NCBI GenBank assembly: GCA_900315595.1
Contig: OMZQ01000009.1
Coordinates: 1-56,294 of the forward strand
DNA: 56,294 nt
Origin: an uncultured Eubacteriales bacterium
GTDB taxonomy: Bacteria > Bacillota > Clostridia > Oscillospirales > Oscillospiraceae
Direction: 5' to 3'
Part shown: positions 8,068 through 16,130 of the stretch, piece by piece
Numbering within the stretch: position 1 is the stretch's first letter
Layout: every line of letters starts with the position of its first letter
Notes under the pieces: generated by a model
The model's input: only the letters and a program-made list of their open reading frames with translations
Told to the model about the DNA's origin: nothing
The model's database searches: none
Made by a program: the position numbers and the translations under genes

Positions 8068-8072
8068 AAAAC

Positions 8073-8112
8073 CAATGCCGGCCCTCAGGCAATACCCGAG
8101 AGCCGGCTTTTT
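8073..8112 (+). terminator. Intrinsic terminator
   Basis: GCCGGCCCTC and GAGAGCCGGC form a 10-bp stem with one mismatch, followed by TTTTT. It ends the hypothetical gene and lies just before the ribosome site of the PHP gene. Confidence 0.85.
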
Positions 8113-8125
8113 CACAGGAGGAATT

Positions 8126-8899
8126 ATGGTAAACTATCATACGCACACGCCCCGCTGCCACCACGCTGAGGGCAGTGAGCGGGAATACGTCGCCGCGGCA
8201 ATCGAAGCGGGCTTTACGACGCTCGGCTTCTCCGACCACGCCCCGTATCTCTTTCCGAGCGGCTACGTTTCGTCGATCCGAATGCTGCCGGAAGAGCTGC
8301 GCGGCTATTGTGATACCATCCTTGCCCTGCGGGAGGAGTTCCGGGGGAGGATCGAGATCCGCCTGGGGCTCGAAATGGAGTATTACCCCGACCTGTTCGC
8401 GGCGCAGATGGATTTTCTGAAGGATTATCCGCTGGAATATCTGCTTCTGGGCCAACATGCCCTCTATAACGAGATGGAGCGCGTCTACTCGGGCCGCCCG
8501 ACGAAGGACCCGGACCTCCTGCGGCAGTACGTCGATCAGGTGATCGAAGGGCTGGAAACCGGCGTCTTTACCTATCTGGCCCATCCGGACTTGATCAACT
8601 TCATCGGCTCGCCGGAAGAATATGACTGCCAGATGCGCAGGCTTTGCCGGGCGGCAAACCGGCTTGGCATCCCGGTAGAGGTCAATCAGCTCGGCCTGGC
8701 CGAAGGCAAGCAGTATCCGAATCCGGTTTTCTGGCGTCTGGCCGCAGAGGAGGGCGTGACCGCCGTTCTCGGCGTGGACGCTCACTGCCCGGCGGATCTC
8801 TCTGACGCCGCCGGGCGGGAAGCGGCGCGGCAGTTTGCCGCAGACTGCGGCATCCGGCTGACGGAGGAGCTCACCCTGCGCCGCGTCGCGCTCGGATAA
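8126..8899 (+). CDS. PHP-domain histidinol-phosphatase family protein
   Basis: 257 aa from the ATG at 8126, which follows AGGAGG; a longer reading would start in the terminator. Metal-binding PHP motifs appear in order: H5-T-H7 with CHH, FSDHAPY, LGLEMEY, LLGQHAL, LAHPDL and GVDAHCP. This matches HisK-type histidinol phosphatases, which release phosphate from L-histidinol phosphate. No other his genes are nearby, so another phosphoester substrate is possible. It stands alone between two hairpins. Confidence 0.87.
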   Translation: MVNYHTHTPRCHHAEGSEREYVAAAIEAGFTTLGFSDHAPYLFPSGYVSSIRMLPEELRGYCDTILALREEFRGRIEIRLGLEMEYYPDLFAAQMDFLKDYPLEYLLLGQHALYNEMERVYSGRPTKDPDLLRQYVDQVIEGLETGVFTYLAHPDLINFIGSPEEYDCQMRRLCRAANRLGIPVEVNQLGLAEGKQYPNPVFWRLAAEEGVTAVLGVDAHCPADLSDAAGREAARQFAADCGIRLTEELTLRRVALG

Positions 8900-8908
8900 G
8901 AAATGAAT

Positions 8909-8948
8909 TCCGGCCCTGCATTCGCCGTGCGGTGAATGCAGGGCCGGA
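8909..8948. terminator. Bidirectional hairpin between convergent genes
   Basis: A perfect 15-bp stem, TCCGGCCCTGCATTC with its complement, around a 10-nt loop. T runs are weak on both sides, but the position between two convergent stop codons supports a terminator role. Confidence 0.7.
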
Positions 8949-8957
8949 CAGGGCGGG

Positions 8958-9896
8958 TCAGTCGTCGTCCGGGACCTCGACGTCGATGCCGAGCTCGCTG
9001 GGCAGGAAGCGGGGGCAGACGTTCTCGCTGGTCATGATGACGGAAGCTGCCAGGAAGGAGCCGATCTCGCAGGCCTCGGCAAGGGTCTTGCCGTAGGTCA
9101 GGCCGACGGCCACGCCCGCGCAGAAGGCGTCGCCCGCGCCGGTGGTGTCCTTGACGATGACGTTTCTCGCCGGGCAGTAGCCCTTGTAGCCGAACGTGTC
9201 GGCGTAAACCGCACCCTTGTCGCCCAGTGTGATGATCATGCTGGGAATCCTGGCCCGGCGGACCTTCTCGGCCAGGATGGCCTCCATCTCAGGAATGGAC
9301 TTGCCGGAGTAGTCGTCGGAGAACAGAATACCGGCCTCCTGACGGTTGCAGATGAAGCAGGCCGTGTCCTGCAGGAAGTCGCGGCGCTCCACGGCGATCG
9401 ACATATTGGCGACGACGGCGTAGATCGGCTTGCCGTACTTCTTTGCCAGCCGGAAGGCACGCTTGATGATCTCCTTGTCCAGACAGATCTCGATCACGAT
9501 GCTGTCGGCGTTGGAGAAGATTTCGTCGCCCTTCTCGTCCAGCAGGTCGATCAGCGGGCTCATGTCGGGCCGTTGGGAGATGGATGCCACAACGTCACCG
9601 CCGTGGTCAAAGACCGCCAGCCAGGTGCCCATGCCGTTGCGGACCGGAAGAATGTAGTCGGTGTTGACCTTGTGGCTCCGCAGCTTGCGGATGACTTCCT
9701 CGCCGACGCCGTTCTTGTCCACCAGACTGACGTAGGTGGGCCGCAGCTCCACGTTGGCAATGTCCTCCGCCACGTTGCGGCTCACGCCGCCGTGAACCTC
9801 CTCGATCCAACCGACGTTCCGACCCTGGGGAATATACTTGTCCATGGGGAACCCCTTCGTGTCCACGAACACCGCGCCAATGACCACAATACCCAT
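8958..9896 (-). CDS. PfkB-family carbohydrate/nucleoside kinase
   Basis: 312 aa. The catalytic anion-hole motif DTTGAGDAF lies at 250-258 (D256 is the base) and the N-terminal GG-x3-N motif (GGVSRNVAED) at 36-45. The fold is ribokinase-like; it transfers ATP phosphate to a sugar, nucleoside or pseudouridine-type substrate. N-terminal features do not settle which. AGGAGG precedes the ATG, and the promoter TTGAAT-17-TACAAT is upstream. It forms a monocistronic unit. Confidence 0.9.
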   Translation of the reverse strand: MGIVVIGAVFVDTKGFPMDKYIPQGRNVGWIEEVHGGVSRNVAEDIANVELRPTYVSLVDKNGVGEEVIRKLRSHKVNTDYILPVRNGMGTWLAVFDHGGDVVASISQRPDMSPLIDLLDEKGDEIFSNADSIVIEICLDKEIIKRAFRLAKKYGKPIYAVVANMSIAVERRDFLQDTACFICNRQEAGILFSDDYSGKSIPEMEAILAEKVRRARIPSMIITLGDKGAVYADTFGYKGYCPARNVIVKDTTGAGDAFCAGVAVGLTYGKTLAEACEIGSFLAASVIMTSENVCPRFLPSELGIDVEVPDDD

Positions 9897-9929
9897 GCAA
9901 GGAAGCCTCCTGTCATTTATATTTGCTTC

Positions 9930-9958
9930 ATTGTATCATCGTTCCCGGAAAAATTCAA
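9930..9958 (-). promoter_or_regulatory. Sigma-A promoter of the pfkB-family gene
   Basis: On the minus strand TTGAAT (9958-9953), 17 bp, TACAAT (9935-9930). Confidence 0.75.
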
Positions 9959-10022
9959 CAGAAAGTGTTTCTTTTTTCGAAGGAATGTGGTATGATAACG
10001 AAAACGAAAGGAGGGGAGCGCC

Positions 10023-10199
10023 TTGGATCCGCAGCTTTGTGAAACCTGCTGGCACTACGATTACGACGAGGAAGCCGACGAATACTTCTGCCGCATGGAT
10101 CTCGACGAGGACGATTACTACCGCGTCTTCGCCACCCCCAACGGCCGCTGCCCCTACTATCAGAAGGGCGACGAATACTACCTGCCGCGGCACCAATAG
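10023..10199 (+). CDS. Small four-cysteine protein (DUF6472-like)
   Basis: 58 aa starting with TTG at 10023, preceded by AAAGGAGGGG at good spacing; it was missed as an ORF because it has no early ATG. Cysteines at 6, 9, 23 and 43 (CETC, FCRMD, RCPYY) could hold one metal ion, and the body is very acidic with many Tyr and Asp. I recall this Cys-Asp-Glu-Asp arrangement from the DUF6472 family of small clostridial proteins, but this is from memory. A possible -10 TATGAT is at 9991. It lies 28 bp before mtaB, so it is probably cotranscribed. Confidence 0.75.
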   Translation: MDPQLCETCWHYDYDEEADEYFCRMDLDEDDYYRVFATPNGRCPYYQKGDEYYLPRHQ

Positions 10200-10227
10200 C
10201 GCCGCAGGGAAATCAAGAGGACGACCC

Positions 10228-11532
10228 ATGAATTTTTCCATCACGACCCTCGGCTGCAAGGTCAACCAGTACGAGACCCAGGCCATGGAGCAGGCTCTTA
10301 CGGCGCTGGGGCACGTTGAGGTCCGGCCGGAGGAGGCCTGCGACTTCTGCATCGTCAATACCTGCACGGTCACAGCGGTGGCTGACAAGAAAAACCGAAA
10401 CGTCATCCGCCGTCTGCGCAAGCTCCACCCGGACGCCGTGCTTGCGGTCTGCGGCTGCTACAGCCAGATCCGCCCGGAGGACGTTCGCGCCCTGGGCGTG
10501 GACGTCATCTCCGGCTCCGGCGACCGCACCGGCTTTCTGGACCTGGTCCTGACCACGGTCCGGGACCGGCAGAAGCGGGAATCCGTAGACGAGGCGCTGC
10601 ATCGGCACAGCTTTGAGATCCTGCCCGCCGGCGGCCTGGCTGCCCGAACCCGCGCCATGCTCAAGGTCCAGGACGGCTGCAACAACTTCTGCTCCTACTG
10701 CATCATTCCGTACGCCCGCGGCCCGGTCCGCAGCCTGCCTCTGGCCGAAGCCAAAGTCCAGGCGGCGGCGCTTGCCGCCGAGGGCTACCGCGAGATCGTT
10801 GTGACCGGCATTGAAATTGCCTCCTGGGGCTGGGATTTCCGGGACGGCAGCAGGCTAACCGACCTGCTGACCGCGATCCTGAAGACCGTTCCCGGCGTCC
10901 GGGTCCGGCTGGGTTCTCTGGAACCCCGGATCATCGATGAGGATTTCTGCCGATCTCTTTCCGGCTTTTCGAACCTCTGCCCGCACTTCCATCTCTCCCT
11001 GCAATCCGGCTCCGACGCCGTTTTGAAGCGGATGAACCGGAAATACGACTCCGCCCGCTATTATGAAGGCGTGGAGCTGCTTAACCGGTATTTCCCGGGC
11101 TGTGCCGTGACCACAGACCTCATTACAGCCTTTCCCGGCGAGACGGAGGCGGAATTTGCCGAGAGCCTGGCGTTCATCCGAACCTGCGGTCTGGCTGCCG
11201 TCCACGTCTTTCCATACTCCCGCCGCCCCGGGACCCCGGCGGACAAGCTCCCCGGTCAGCACCCCAAAGCGGTCAAGGAGGCGCGCTCCGCCGCCGCCAT
11301 CGCCGCCGCCGCCGAACTGAACCGGAGCTTCCGGGAGGCAATGGTCGGATCGGTGCAGCAGGTCCTCTTTGAGGAGACCGACGGCCCCGACTGGACCGGC
11401 CACGCGCCGAATTCCATCCGGGTTTACGCCCCCGGCGCAAATCTTCACAATCAGGTACTGCCCGTGCGGATCACCGCCCTCGATCGGGACGGTCTGCGCG
11501 GAGTAATTCAACCGAAGGAGGAAATCAAATGA
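10228..11532 (+). CDS. mtaB: tRNA t6A37 methylthiotransferase MtaB
   Basis: 434 aa. An N-terminal UPF0004 domain supplies the auxiliary 4Fe-4S cluster through C10 (LGCKVNQ), C46 (NTCTVT) and C77 (CGCYSQ). The radical-SAM motif CNNFCSYC has cysteines 151, 155 and 158. A C-terminal TRAM-like segment ends the protein. It methylthiolates t6A at position 37 of tRNAs that read ANN codons. The LGCKVN form and TGIEIASWG separate it from MiaB and RimO. I start it at 10228; an upstream in-frame extension merely overlaps the small gene before it. It overlaps the cyclophilin start by ATGA. Confidence 0.93.
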   Translation: MNFSITTLGCKVNQYETQAMEQALTALGHVEVRPEEACDFCIVNTCTVTAVADKKNRNVIRRLRKLHPDAVLAVCGCYSQIRPEDVRALGVDVISGSGDRTGFLDLVLTTVRDRQKRESVDEALHRHSFEILPAGGLAARTRAMLKVQDGCNNFCSYCIIPYARGPVRSLPLAEAKVQAAALAAEGYREIVVTGIEIASWGWDFRDGSRLTDLLTAILKTVPGVRVRLGSLEPRIIDEDFCRSLSGFSNLCPHFHLSLQSGSDAVLKRMNRKYDSARYYEGVELLNRYFPGCAVTTDLITAFPGETEAEFAESLAFIRTCGLAAVHVFPYSRRPGTPADKLPGQHPKAVKEARSAAAIAAAAELNRSFREAMVGSVQQVLFEETDGPDWTGHAPNSIRVYAPGANLHNQVLPVRITALDRDGLRGVIQPKEEIK

Positions 11533-12245
11533 AACTGAAATCCATTCTTGCCCTGCTCCTTGCCCTCGGCCTGCTGCTTGCGGGCTGCAAGTCGAAGTCT
11601 GAGCCCGCCGCGTCGGAGAAGCCGAGCACCGTCCCGTCGAAAACGGATGCTGCGACCGGCGAGACGAAGGCGTTCAGCATGGACGACGTCAAAGCCGAGA
11701 TCGACAGCAAATCCGTCTCCGACTTCACCGAGAGCAGCGAGCCGACGGACTACGTGAAGCTGACCATCGCCGATTACGGCGAGCTGGTTCTGCGTCTGCG
11801 GCCCGACGTTGCGCCGATCAGCGTGGAGAATTTCAAGGGCCTGGTTGCCAAGGGCTACTATGACGGCAAGCTCTTCCACCGGGTCTACCCCGGCTTTATG
11901 ATCCAGGGCGGTTCCGAGAACGGCGACGGCCTGCCCGGCAGCGAACCCTCGATCAAGGGCGAGTTTGCCTCGAACGGCGTGGAGAACCCCCTCTCCCACG
12001 TCCGCGGCGTCCTGTCCATGGCCCGTGCGACCCCGCCCGACTCCGGCTCGACCCAGTTCTTCCTGATGCATGCCGACTACATCGGCCTCGACGGCAATTA
12101 CGCTGCCTTCGGCTACGTCGTGGCGGGGCTCGATACGGTGGATCAGGTCTGCAAGGTGGAGCTGACCTACAACGGCAGCGAGCTGTCCCGGCCCGTGACG
12201 CCCGTCGTTTTGACGTCCGCGGTGTTCGTAACACCGAATCAATAA
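11529..12245 (+). CDS. Cyclophilin-type peptidyl-prolyl isomerase lipoprotein
   Basis: 238 aa. The signal peptide MKLKSILALLLALGLLLAGC has a lipobox (LLAGC) with Cys20, so it should be lipid-anchored outside the membrane. After a Ser/Lys-rich linker the cyclophilin domain runs from about 73: YYDGKLFHRVYPGFMIQGG with the catalytic Arg, then GVLSMARATPPDSGSTQFF. It catalyses prolyl cis-trans isomerisation during folding of exported proteins. It overlaps mtaB by 4 bp. Confidence 0.94.
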   Translation: MKLKSILALLLALGLLLAGCKSKSEPAASEKPSTVPSKTDAATGETKAFSMDDVKAEIDSKSVSDFTESSEPTDYVKLTIADYGELVLRLRPDVAPISVENFKGLVAKGYYDGKLFHRVYPGFMIQGGSENGDGLPGSEPSIKGEFASNGVENPLSHVRGVLSMARATPPDSGSTQFFLMHADYIGLDGNYAAFGYVVAGLDTVDQVCKVELTYNGSELSRPVTPVVLTSAVFVTPNQ

Positions 12246-12271
12246 TACATATCTGCAAGGAGGAAAAAACA

Positions 12272-12493
12272 ATGGCATTCGATATCAAAAAGATCGTGGA
12301 AGACATCGTCAGCAAGATCAAGAACGACAAGGACATCGGCGAGAAGTTCCAGAAGGACCCCACGAAGACCGTTGAAGGTCTGATCGGCGTCGATCTGCCC
12401 GACGATCAGGTCAACGGCGTGGTTGAGGCGGTCAAGAGCAAGATCAACCTGGACGGCGTGGTCGGCAAGCTCGGCGGCCTGTTCGGCAAATAA
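12272..12493 (+). CDS. Small conserved-type protein, leader-peptide-like
   Basis: 73 aa with a strong ribosome site (AAGGAGG) 26 bp after the cyclophilin gene. The N-terminal half is an amphipathic helix (IVEDIVSKIKNDK), then FQKDP, GLIGVDLPDD, a second helix, and a Gly-rich end GKLGGLFGK. The F-x2-DP ... G-x-DLPDDQV pattern resembles Nif11/nitrile-hydratase-like leader regions, but no modification enzyme is nearby. No Cys residues and no signal peptide. Function unknown. Confidence 0.8.
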   Translation: MAFDIKKIVEDIVSKIKNDKDIGEKFQKDPTKTVEGLIGVDLPDDQVNGVVEAVKSKINLDGVVGKLGGLFGK

Positions 12494-12510
12494 GCCCTTC
12501 CAACAAGCGC

Positions 12511-12547
12511 GGCCCCCTGTTCCGGATGGAACAGGGGGCCGTTCTTT
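12511..12547 (+). terminator. Intrinsic terminator
   Basis: GGCCCCCTGTTCC, GGAT loop, GGAACAGGGGGCC, then GTTCTTT. It ends the mtaB operon between convergent genes. Confidence 0.85.
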
Positions 12548-12558
12548 GGATGATCGGA

Positions 12559-14988
12559 TCACGCGCGGTTTGCTTCGCAGAAGGCGCGGATGTTGGAGGG
12601 ATTCTCCACGCGCTGGATCTCCTTGCCGCCGTCGAGAACCAGCAGGGTCGGAGCCTGGCGGACGCCGTATTGCTTTGCAAGGGCGGGGTCCTTGTCCACG
12701 ACCACGGTATCGTAGCTCAGACCGGCGTCAGCGAGGAATTTCTTCGCCATGACGCACTTCGGACAGGTGGAGGTGGTGAACAGCAGCAGACCGGTGGCGG
12801 GCGCCTGCGCAGTCTCCGGCGCTTTCTTCGTCTCCAGCTTGACCGCGGAGGGAGCGGCTGCGGGGGCGGCTGCGGCGGGCTGGTCGAAGGTCACGTTCTG
12901 ATTGAAGCTGTGGGCATAGGAGACGCCGAGGTCGTAAACCTTGCGGTCCTTGAATTCCTGCGCCTTGCCGTCGTTCCAGTTCTGGACCGGGCGGTAGTAT
13001 CCGGTGATGCGGCTGTAGACCTCGGTCTTCTGACCGCAGTGCGGGCAGACGTACTGCTCGCCGGCCAGATACCCGTGCTCGCGGCAGACGGAGTAGGTGG
13101 GGGACAGGGTGTAATAGGGCAGGCGGTAGTTCTCCGCGATCTTGCGGACCAGGTTTGCGGCGGCCTTCCAGTCGGGCAGCTTCTCGCCCAGGAAGGCGTG
13201 GAAGACGGTGCCGGAGGTGTAGAGCGTCTGGAGCTCGTCCTGAATGTCCAGGGCGGAGAAGACGTCCTCGGTGTAGCCCACGGGCAGATGGGAGGAGTTG
13301 GTGTAGTAGGGCGTGCCGTTCTCGTTCGCGGTGATGATGTGCGGGAAGTCGGCCTTATCGTGCTTGGCGAAGCGGTAGGTGGTGGACTCGGCGGGGGTGG
13401 CCTCCAGGTTGTAGAGGTCGCCGTACTGCTCCTGATAGTCCTTGAGCCGCTCGCGCATATGGTTCAGGACTTCCTTGGAGAACTCCTGGGTCTCGGGATG
13501 GGTCATGTCCTTGCGCAGCCAGTTGGCATTCAGACCCATCTCGTTCATGCCGATCAGACCAATCGTGGAGAAGTGGTTCTCAAAGGTGCCGAGATAGCGC
13601 TTGGTGTAGGGGTAGAGACCCTCCTGAAGGAGCTTGGTAATGACGTTGCGCTTGATCTTCAGCGAGCGGGCCGCAAGATCCATCAGCTTGTCCAGACGCT
13701 TGTAGAAATCGGCCTCGTCCTTGGCCTGATAGGCGATGCGGGGCAGGTTGATCGTCACAACGCCCACGGAGCCGGTGGACTCGCCGGAGCCGAAGAAGCC
13801 GCCGGACTTCTTGCGCAGCTCGCGCAGGTCCAGACGCAGACGGCAGCACATCGAGCGGATGTCGCTCGGCTCCATGTCGGAGTTGACGTAGTTGGAGAAG
13901 TAGGGCGTGCCGTACTTGGAGGTCATCTCGAACAGGAGCTTGTTGTTCTCCGTCTCGGACCAGTCAAAGTCGCGGGTGATGGAGTAGGTGGGAATCGGAT
14001 ACTGGAAGCCGCGCCCGTTGGCGTCGCCCTCGATCATGACCTCGATGAAGGCCTTGTTGATCATATCCATTTCCTTCTTGCAGTCCTTGTATTTGAAGGG
14101 CATCTCCTTGCCGCCGACGATGGCGGGCAGCTCGGCCAGGTCGTTGGGAACGGTCCAGTCGAGGGTGACGTTGGAGAACGGCGCCTGCGTGCCCCAGCGG
14201 GAGGGGGTGTTCACGCCGTAGATGAAGGATTCCACGCACTTCTTGGTCTGGTCGTAGCTCAGATTGTCCACCTTGACAAAGGGAGCCAGATAGGTATCAA
14301 AGGAGGAGAAAGCCTGGGCGCCGGCCCATTCGTTCTGCATGATGCCCAGGAAGTTGACCATCTGGTTGCAGAGCGTGGCCAGATGCTTGGCCGGAGCGGA
14401 GGTGATCTTGCCGGGAACGCCGCCCAGACCTTCCTGAATGAGCTGCTTCAGACTCCAGCCGGCGCAGTAGCCGGTCAGCATCGACATATCGTGGATGTGG
14501 AAGTCGCAGTTGCGGTGGGCGTTGGCGATCTCGTCGTCGTAGATCTCGCTCAGCCAGTAGTTGGCGGTGATGGCGCCGGAGTTGGAGAGGATCAGACCGC
14601 CGACGGAGTAGGTGACGGTGGAGTTTTCCTTCACGCGCCAGTCCATGACCTTGAGATACTGGTCCACGACGTTCTTGTAGTCGATCATGGTCTCGGAGAC
14701 GTTGCGCAGCTTTTCGCGCTGGCGGCGGTAGAGGATGTAGGCCTTGGCGACGTCCTCGTAGCCCGCGCGGCCCAGAACGGATTCCACGCTGTCCTGGATG
14801 TCCTCCACGGCGATCTCGCCGTCCCTGATCTTCTTTTCGAAGTCCGCAGTGACCTTCAGCGCCAGAAAGTCGATGGTGTCGTCGTTATACTGCTTTTCCA
14901 GGGCGTCAAAGGCCTTCTTGATCGCTGTGCTGATCTTCGTAATGTCAAAGTCAACGACCTTGCCGTTGCGCTTGATGATACGGTACAT
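12559..14988 (-). CDS. nrdD: Anaerobic ribonucleoside-triphosphate reductase with C-terminal redoxin
   Basis: 809 aa. An N-terminal ATP-cone (residues 3-93, IIKRNGKVVDFD) gives allosteric control. The glycyl-radical barrel follows with the CCRLRLD segment. A zinc site uses CREHG and CPHCG, and the radical glycine lies in RITGYYRP near Gly663. After an Ala/Pro linker (about 700-732), residues 733-809 form a glutaredoxin/thioredoxin-like domain with CPKC (742-745). It reduces NTPs to dNTPs without oxygen. The redoxin suggests a thiol-dependent rather than formate-dependent reductant. It lies 76 bp after nrdG. Confidence 0.95.
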   Translation of the reverse strand: MYRIIKRNGKVVDFDITKISTAIKKAFDALEKQYNDDTIDFLALKVTADFEKKIRDGEIAVEDIQDSVESVLGRAGYEDVAKAYILYRRQREKLRNVSETMIDYKNVVDQYLKVMDWRVKENSTVTYSVGGLILSNSGAITANYWLSEIYDDEIANAHRNCDFHIHDMSMLTGYCAGWSLKQLIQEGLGGVPGKITSAPAKHLATLCNQMVNFLGIMQNEWAGAQAFSSFDTYLAPFVKVDNLSYDQTKKCVESFIYGVNTPSRWGTQAPFSNVTLDWTVPNDLAELPAIVGGKEMPFKYKDCKKEMDMINKAFIEVMIEGDANGRGFQYPIPTYSITRDFDWSETENNKLLFEMTSKYGTPYFSNYVNSDMEPSDIRSMCCRLRLDLRELRKKSGGFFGSGESTGSVGVVTINLPRIAYQAKDEADFYKRLDKLMDLAARSLKIKRNVITKLLQEGLYPYTKRYLGTFENHFSTIGLIGMNEMGLNANWLRKDMTHPETQEFSKEVLNHMRERLKDYQEQYGDLYNLEATPAESTTYRFAKHDKADFPHIITANENGTPYYTNSSHLPVGYTEDVFSALDIQDELQTLYTSGTVFHAFLGEKLPDWKAAANLVRKIAENYRLPYYTLSPTYSVCREHGYLAGEQYVCPHCGQKTEVYSRITGYYRPVQNWNDGKAQEFKDRKVYDLGVSYAHSFNQNVTFDQPAAAAPAAAPSAVKLETKKAPETAQAPATGLLLFTTSTCPKCVMAKKFLADAGLSYDTVVVDKDPALAKQYGVRQAPTLLVLDGGKEIQRVENPSNIRAFCEANRA

Positions 14989-15064
14989 GGGAAATTCTCT
15001 CCTTTTCTCTGTCGTTCGGTGTATTTATAATTGTAGGTTATTTGGTGTCCTATAATCAGGACGG

Positions 15065-15757
15065 TTAACCGTCCTGCCCGCGGAGGCGCGCCTTCGGCAG
15101 GAAGGGCAGAGCCGCCTCCAGACAGGCCTTCGCCTTCTCGGGCGAGGCTGCGTGCATGCCGCCGGCCAGAATGTCGCCGGAATCCACGAAGCCCTGGATG
15201 AAATAGGGCTCGTCTCCGCCGATCCAGCGGCCGATGGATTCAAAGTCCTCCGGCTCGTGGAGCTCGTCCACCAGGGTGGTGCGGAACTCGAAGGCCGTCT
15301 TCCCGCCCATCAGGATCGAGACGCTCCGCTCGATCTGCGGCAGGATGCCGCGCACGCCCGCCGTCTGCTCGTACTTTTCACGGGCGTTTTTGATGTCCAT
15401 TGCCACGTAGTCCGCCAGACCCTCGTCCAGCACGGCGGCAAGCCGGTCGGGGAAGGCCCCGTTCGTATCCAGCTTGACCGCGTAGCCGATGGCGCGAATC
15501 TTCCGCAGAAGCTCGGGCAGATCGGGGTGGAGCAGGGGCTCGCCGCCCGTGATCGCCACGCCGTCCAAAAGCCCCTGGCGCTTGCGCAAAAACGCAAAAA
15601 AATCGTCCTGGCGCAGCTCCGGAACCTCTGGGCTGACCACCAGGCTGCTGTTGTGGCAGAAGGGGCAGCGGAAATTACAGCCGACGGTGAAGACCGTGCA
15701 GGCCACGCGCCCCGGAAAATCCAGGAGCGTCATCTTTTGCAGACCGCCCAGCTTCAT
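15065..15757 (-). CDS. nrdG: Anaerobic ribonucleotide reductase activating enzyme (radical SAM)
   Basis: 230 aa from MKLGGLQKMT. The 4Fe-4S motif CNFRCPFC has cysteines 27, 31 and 34. GGEPLLHPDL is the SAM-binding segment. It generates the glycyl radical on NrdD. I chose the second ATG (15757) because AGGAGG is 7 nt upstream of it; a longer frame runs through the DnaA-box-like repeats and is unlikely to be translated. It has its own promoter and long leader, and it comes first in the nrdG-nrdD operon. Confidence 0.92.
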   Translation of the reverse strand: MKLGGLQKMTLLDFPGRVACTVFTVGCNFRCPFCHNSSLVVSPEVPELRQDDFFAFLRKRQGLLDGVAITGGEPLLHPDLPELLRKIRAIGYAVKLDTNGAFPDRLAAVLDEGLADYVAMDIKNAREKYEQTAGVRGILPQIERSVSILMGGKTAFEFRTTLVDELHEPEDFESIGRWIGGDEPYFIQGFVDSGDILAGGMHAASPEKAKACLEAALPFLPKARLRGQDG

Positions 15758-15769
15758 CGGCATACCTCC

Positions 15770-15811
15770 TGTGGATAACCATGTGGAAAATGTGTGGAAA
15801 TCAGTGGAAAA
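15770..15811 (-). promoter_or_regulatory. Array of four DnaA-box-like 9-mers in the nrdG leader
   Basis: On the minus strand: TTATCCACA (15778-15770, the exact consensus DnaA box), TTTTCCACA (15790-15782), ATTTCCACA (15801-15793) and TTTTCCACT (15811-15803). All four share one orientation, and their starts are 12, 11 and 10 bp apart. They lie just downstream of the predicted nrdG transcription start and next to its ribosome site. Confidence 0.6.
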
Positions 15812-15840
15812 GAAACCACAACATCTTGTGGCCGATAAAT

Positions 15841-15869
15841 AGAATACCCCCAATCCGTGGATTTGTCAA
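15841..15869 (-). promoter_or_regulatory. Sigma-A promoter of nrdG-nrdD
   Basis: On the minus strand TTGACA (15869-15864), 17 bp, TATTCT (15846-15841). Transcription should start near 15834. Confidence 0.8.
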
Positions 15870-15877
15870 CCCCTATT

Positions 15878-15939
15878 CTCGGAAATCCCGGAAAAGATTT
15901 TCCGGCGGGATCCCGGGGATCCACCGCTGGATTTCCGAG
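15878..15939. repeat. Nested inverted repeats between nrdG and the gcv operon
   Basis: A perfect 11-bp pair CTCGGAAATCC (15878-15888) and its complement (15929-15939) encloses CCGGAAAA-GA-TTTTCCGG (15888-15905) and GGGATCCCGGGGATCC. The following stretch to about 16070 is GC-rich with more short palindromes but no ORF with a ribosome site. Confidence 0.65.
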
Positions 15940-16074
15940 GGTGAATTTCGTGCGCGAAAGCAAGCCTTGAGAACCGGAAGCGGAGAATCGGAAACGGACC
16001 GCCCGGCGGGCGATCCGCCTGCCGACCGCGATCCGGTTTCCGGTACGCAGGCTCGGCGTTTGCCAATTTTTTTC

Positions 16075-16103
16075 TTGACAAGCAACGGGTCTTGTGGTAC
16101 TTT
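16075..16103 (+). promoter_or_regulatory. Sigma-A promoter of the glycine-cleavage operon
   Basis: TTGACA (16075-16080), 17 bp, TACTTT (16098-16103), just upstream of the riboswitch. Confidence 0.82.
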
Positions 16104-16130
16104 TTACATAGCAAATCATCGGATGATGGA

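Noticed and set aside
9838..10227. Long N-terminal extension of mtaB
   Set aside because: It crosses the pfkB promoter region and the small four-cysteine gene in a different frame; all MtaB homology starts at 10228.
12526..15030. 834-aa plus-strand ORF opposite nrdD
   Set aside because: A shadow of the nrdD reading frame; it is low in complexity (Gly/Val/Leu-rich) and has no ribosome site.
14989..15064. NrdR-box-like words before nrdD (ACACCAAATA, AAATACACC)
   Set aside because: They do not match the ACACTATATAT consensus well and lack the paired spacing expected for NrdR.
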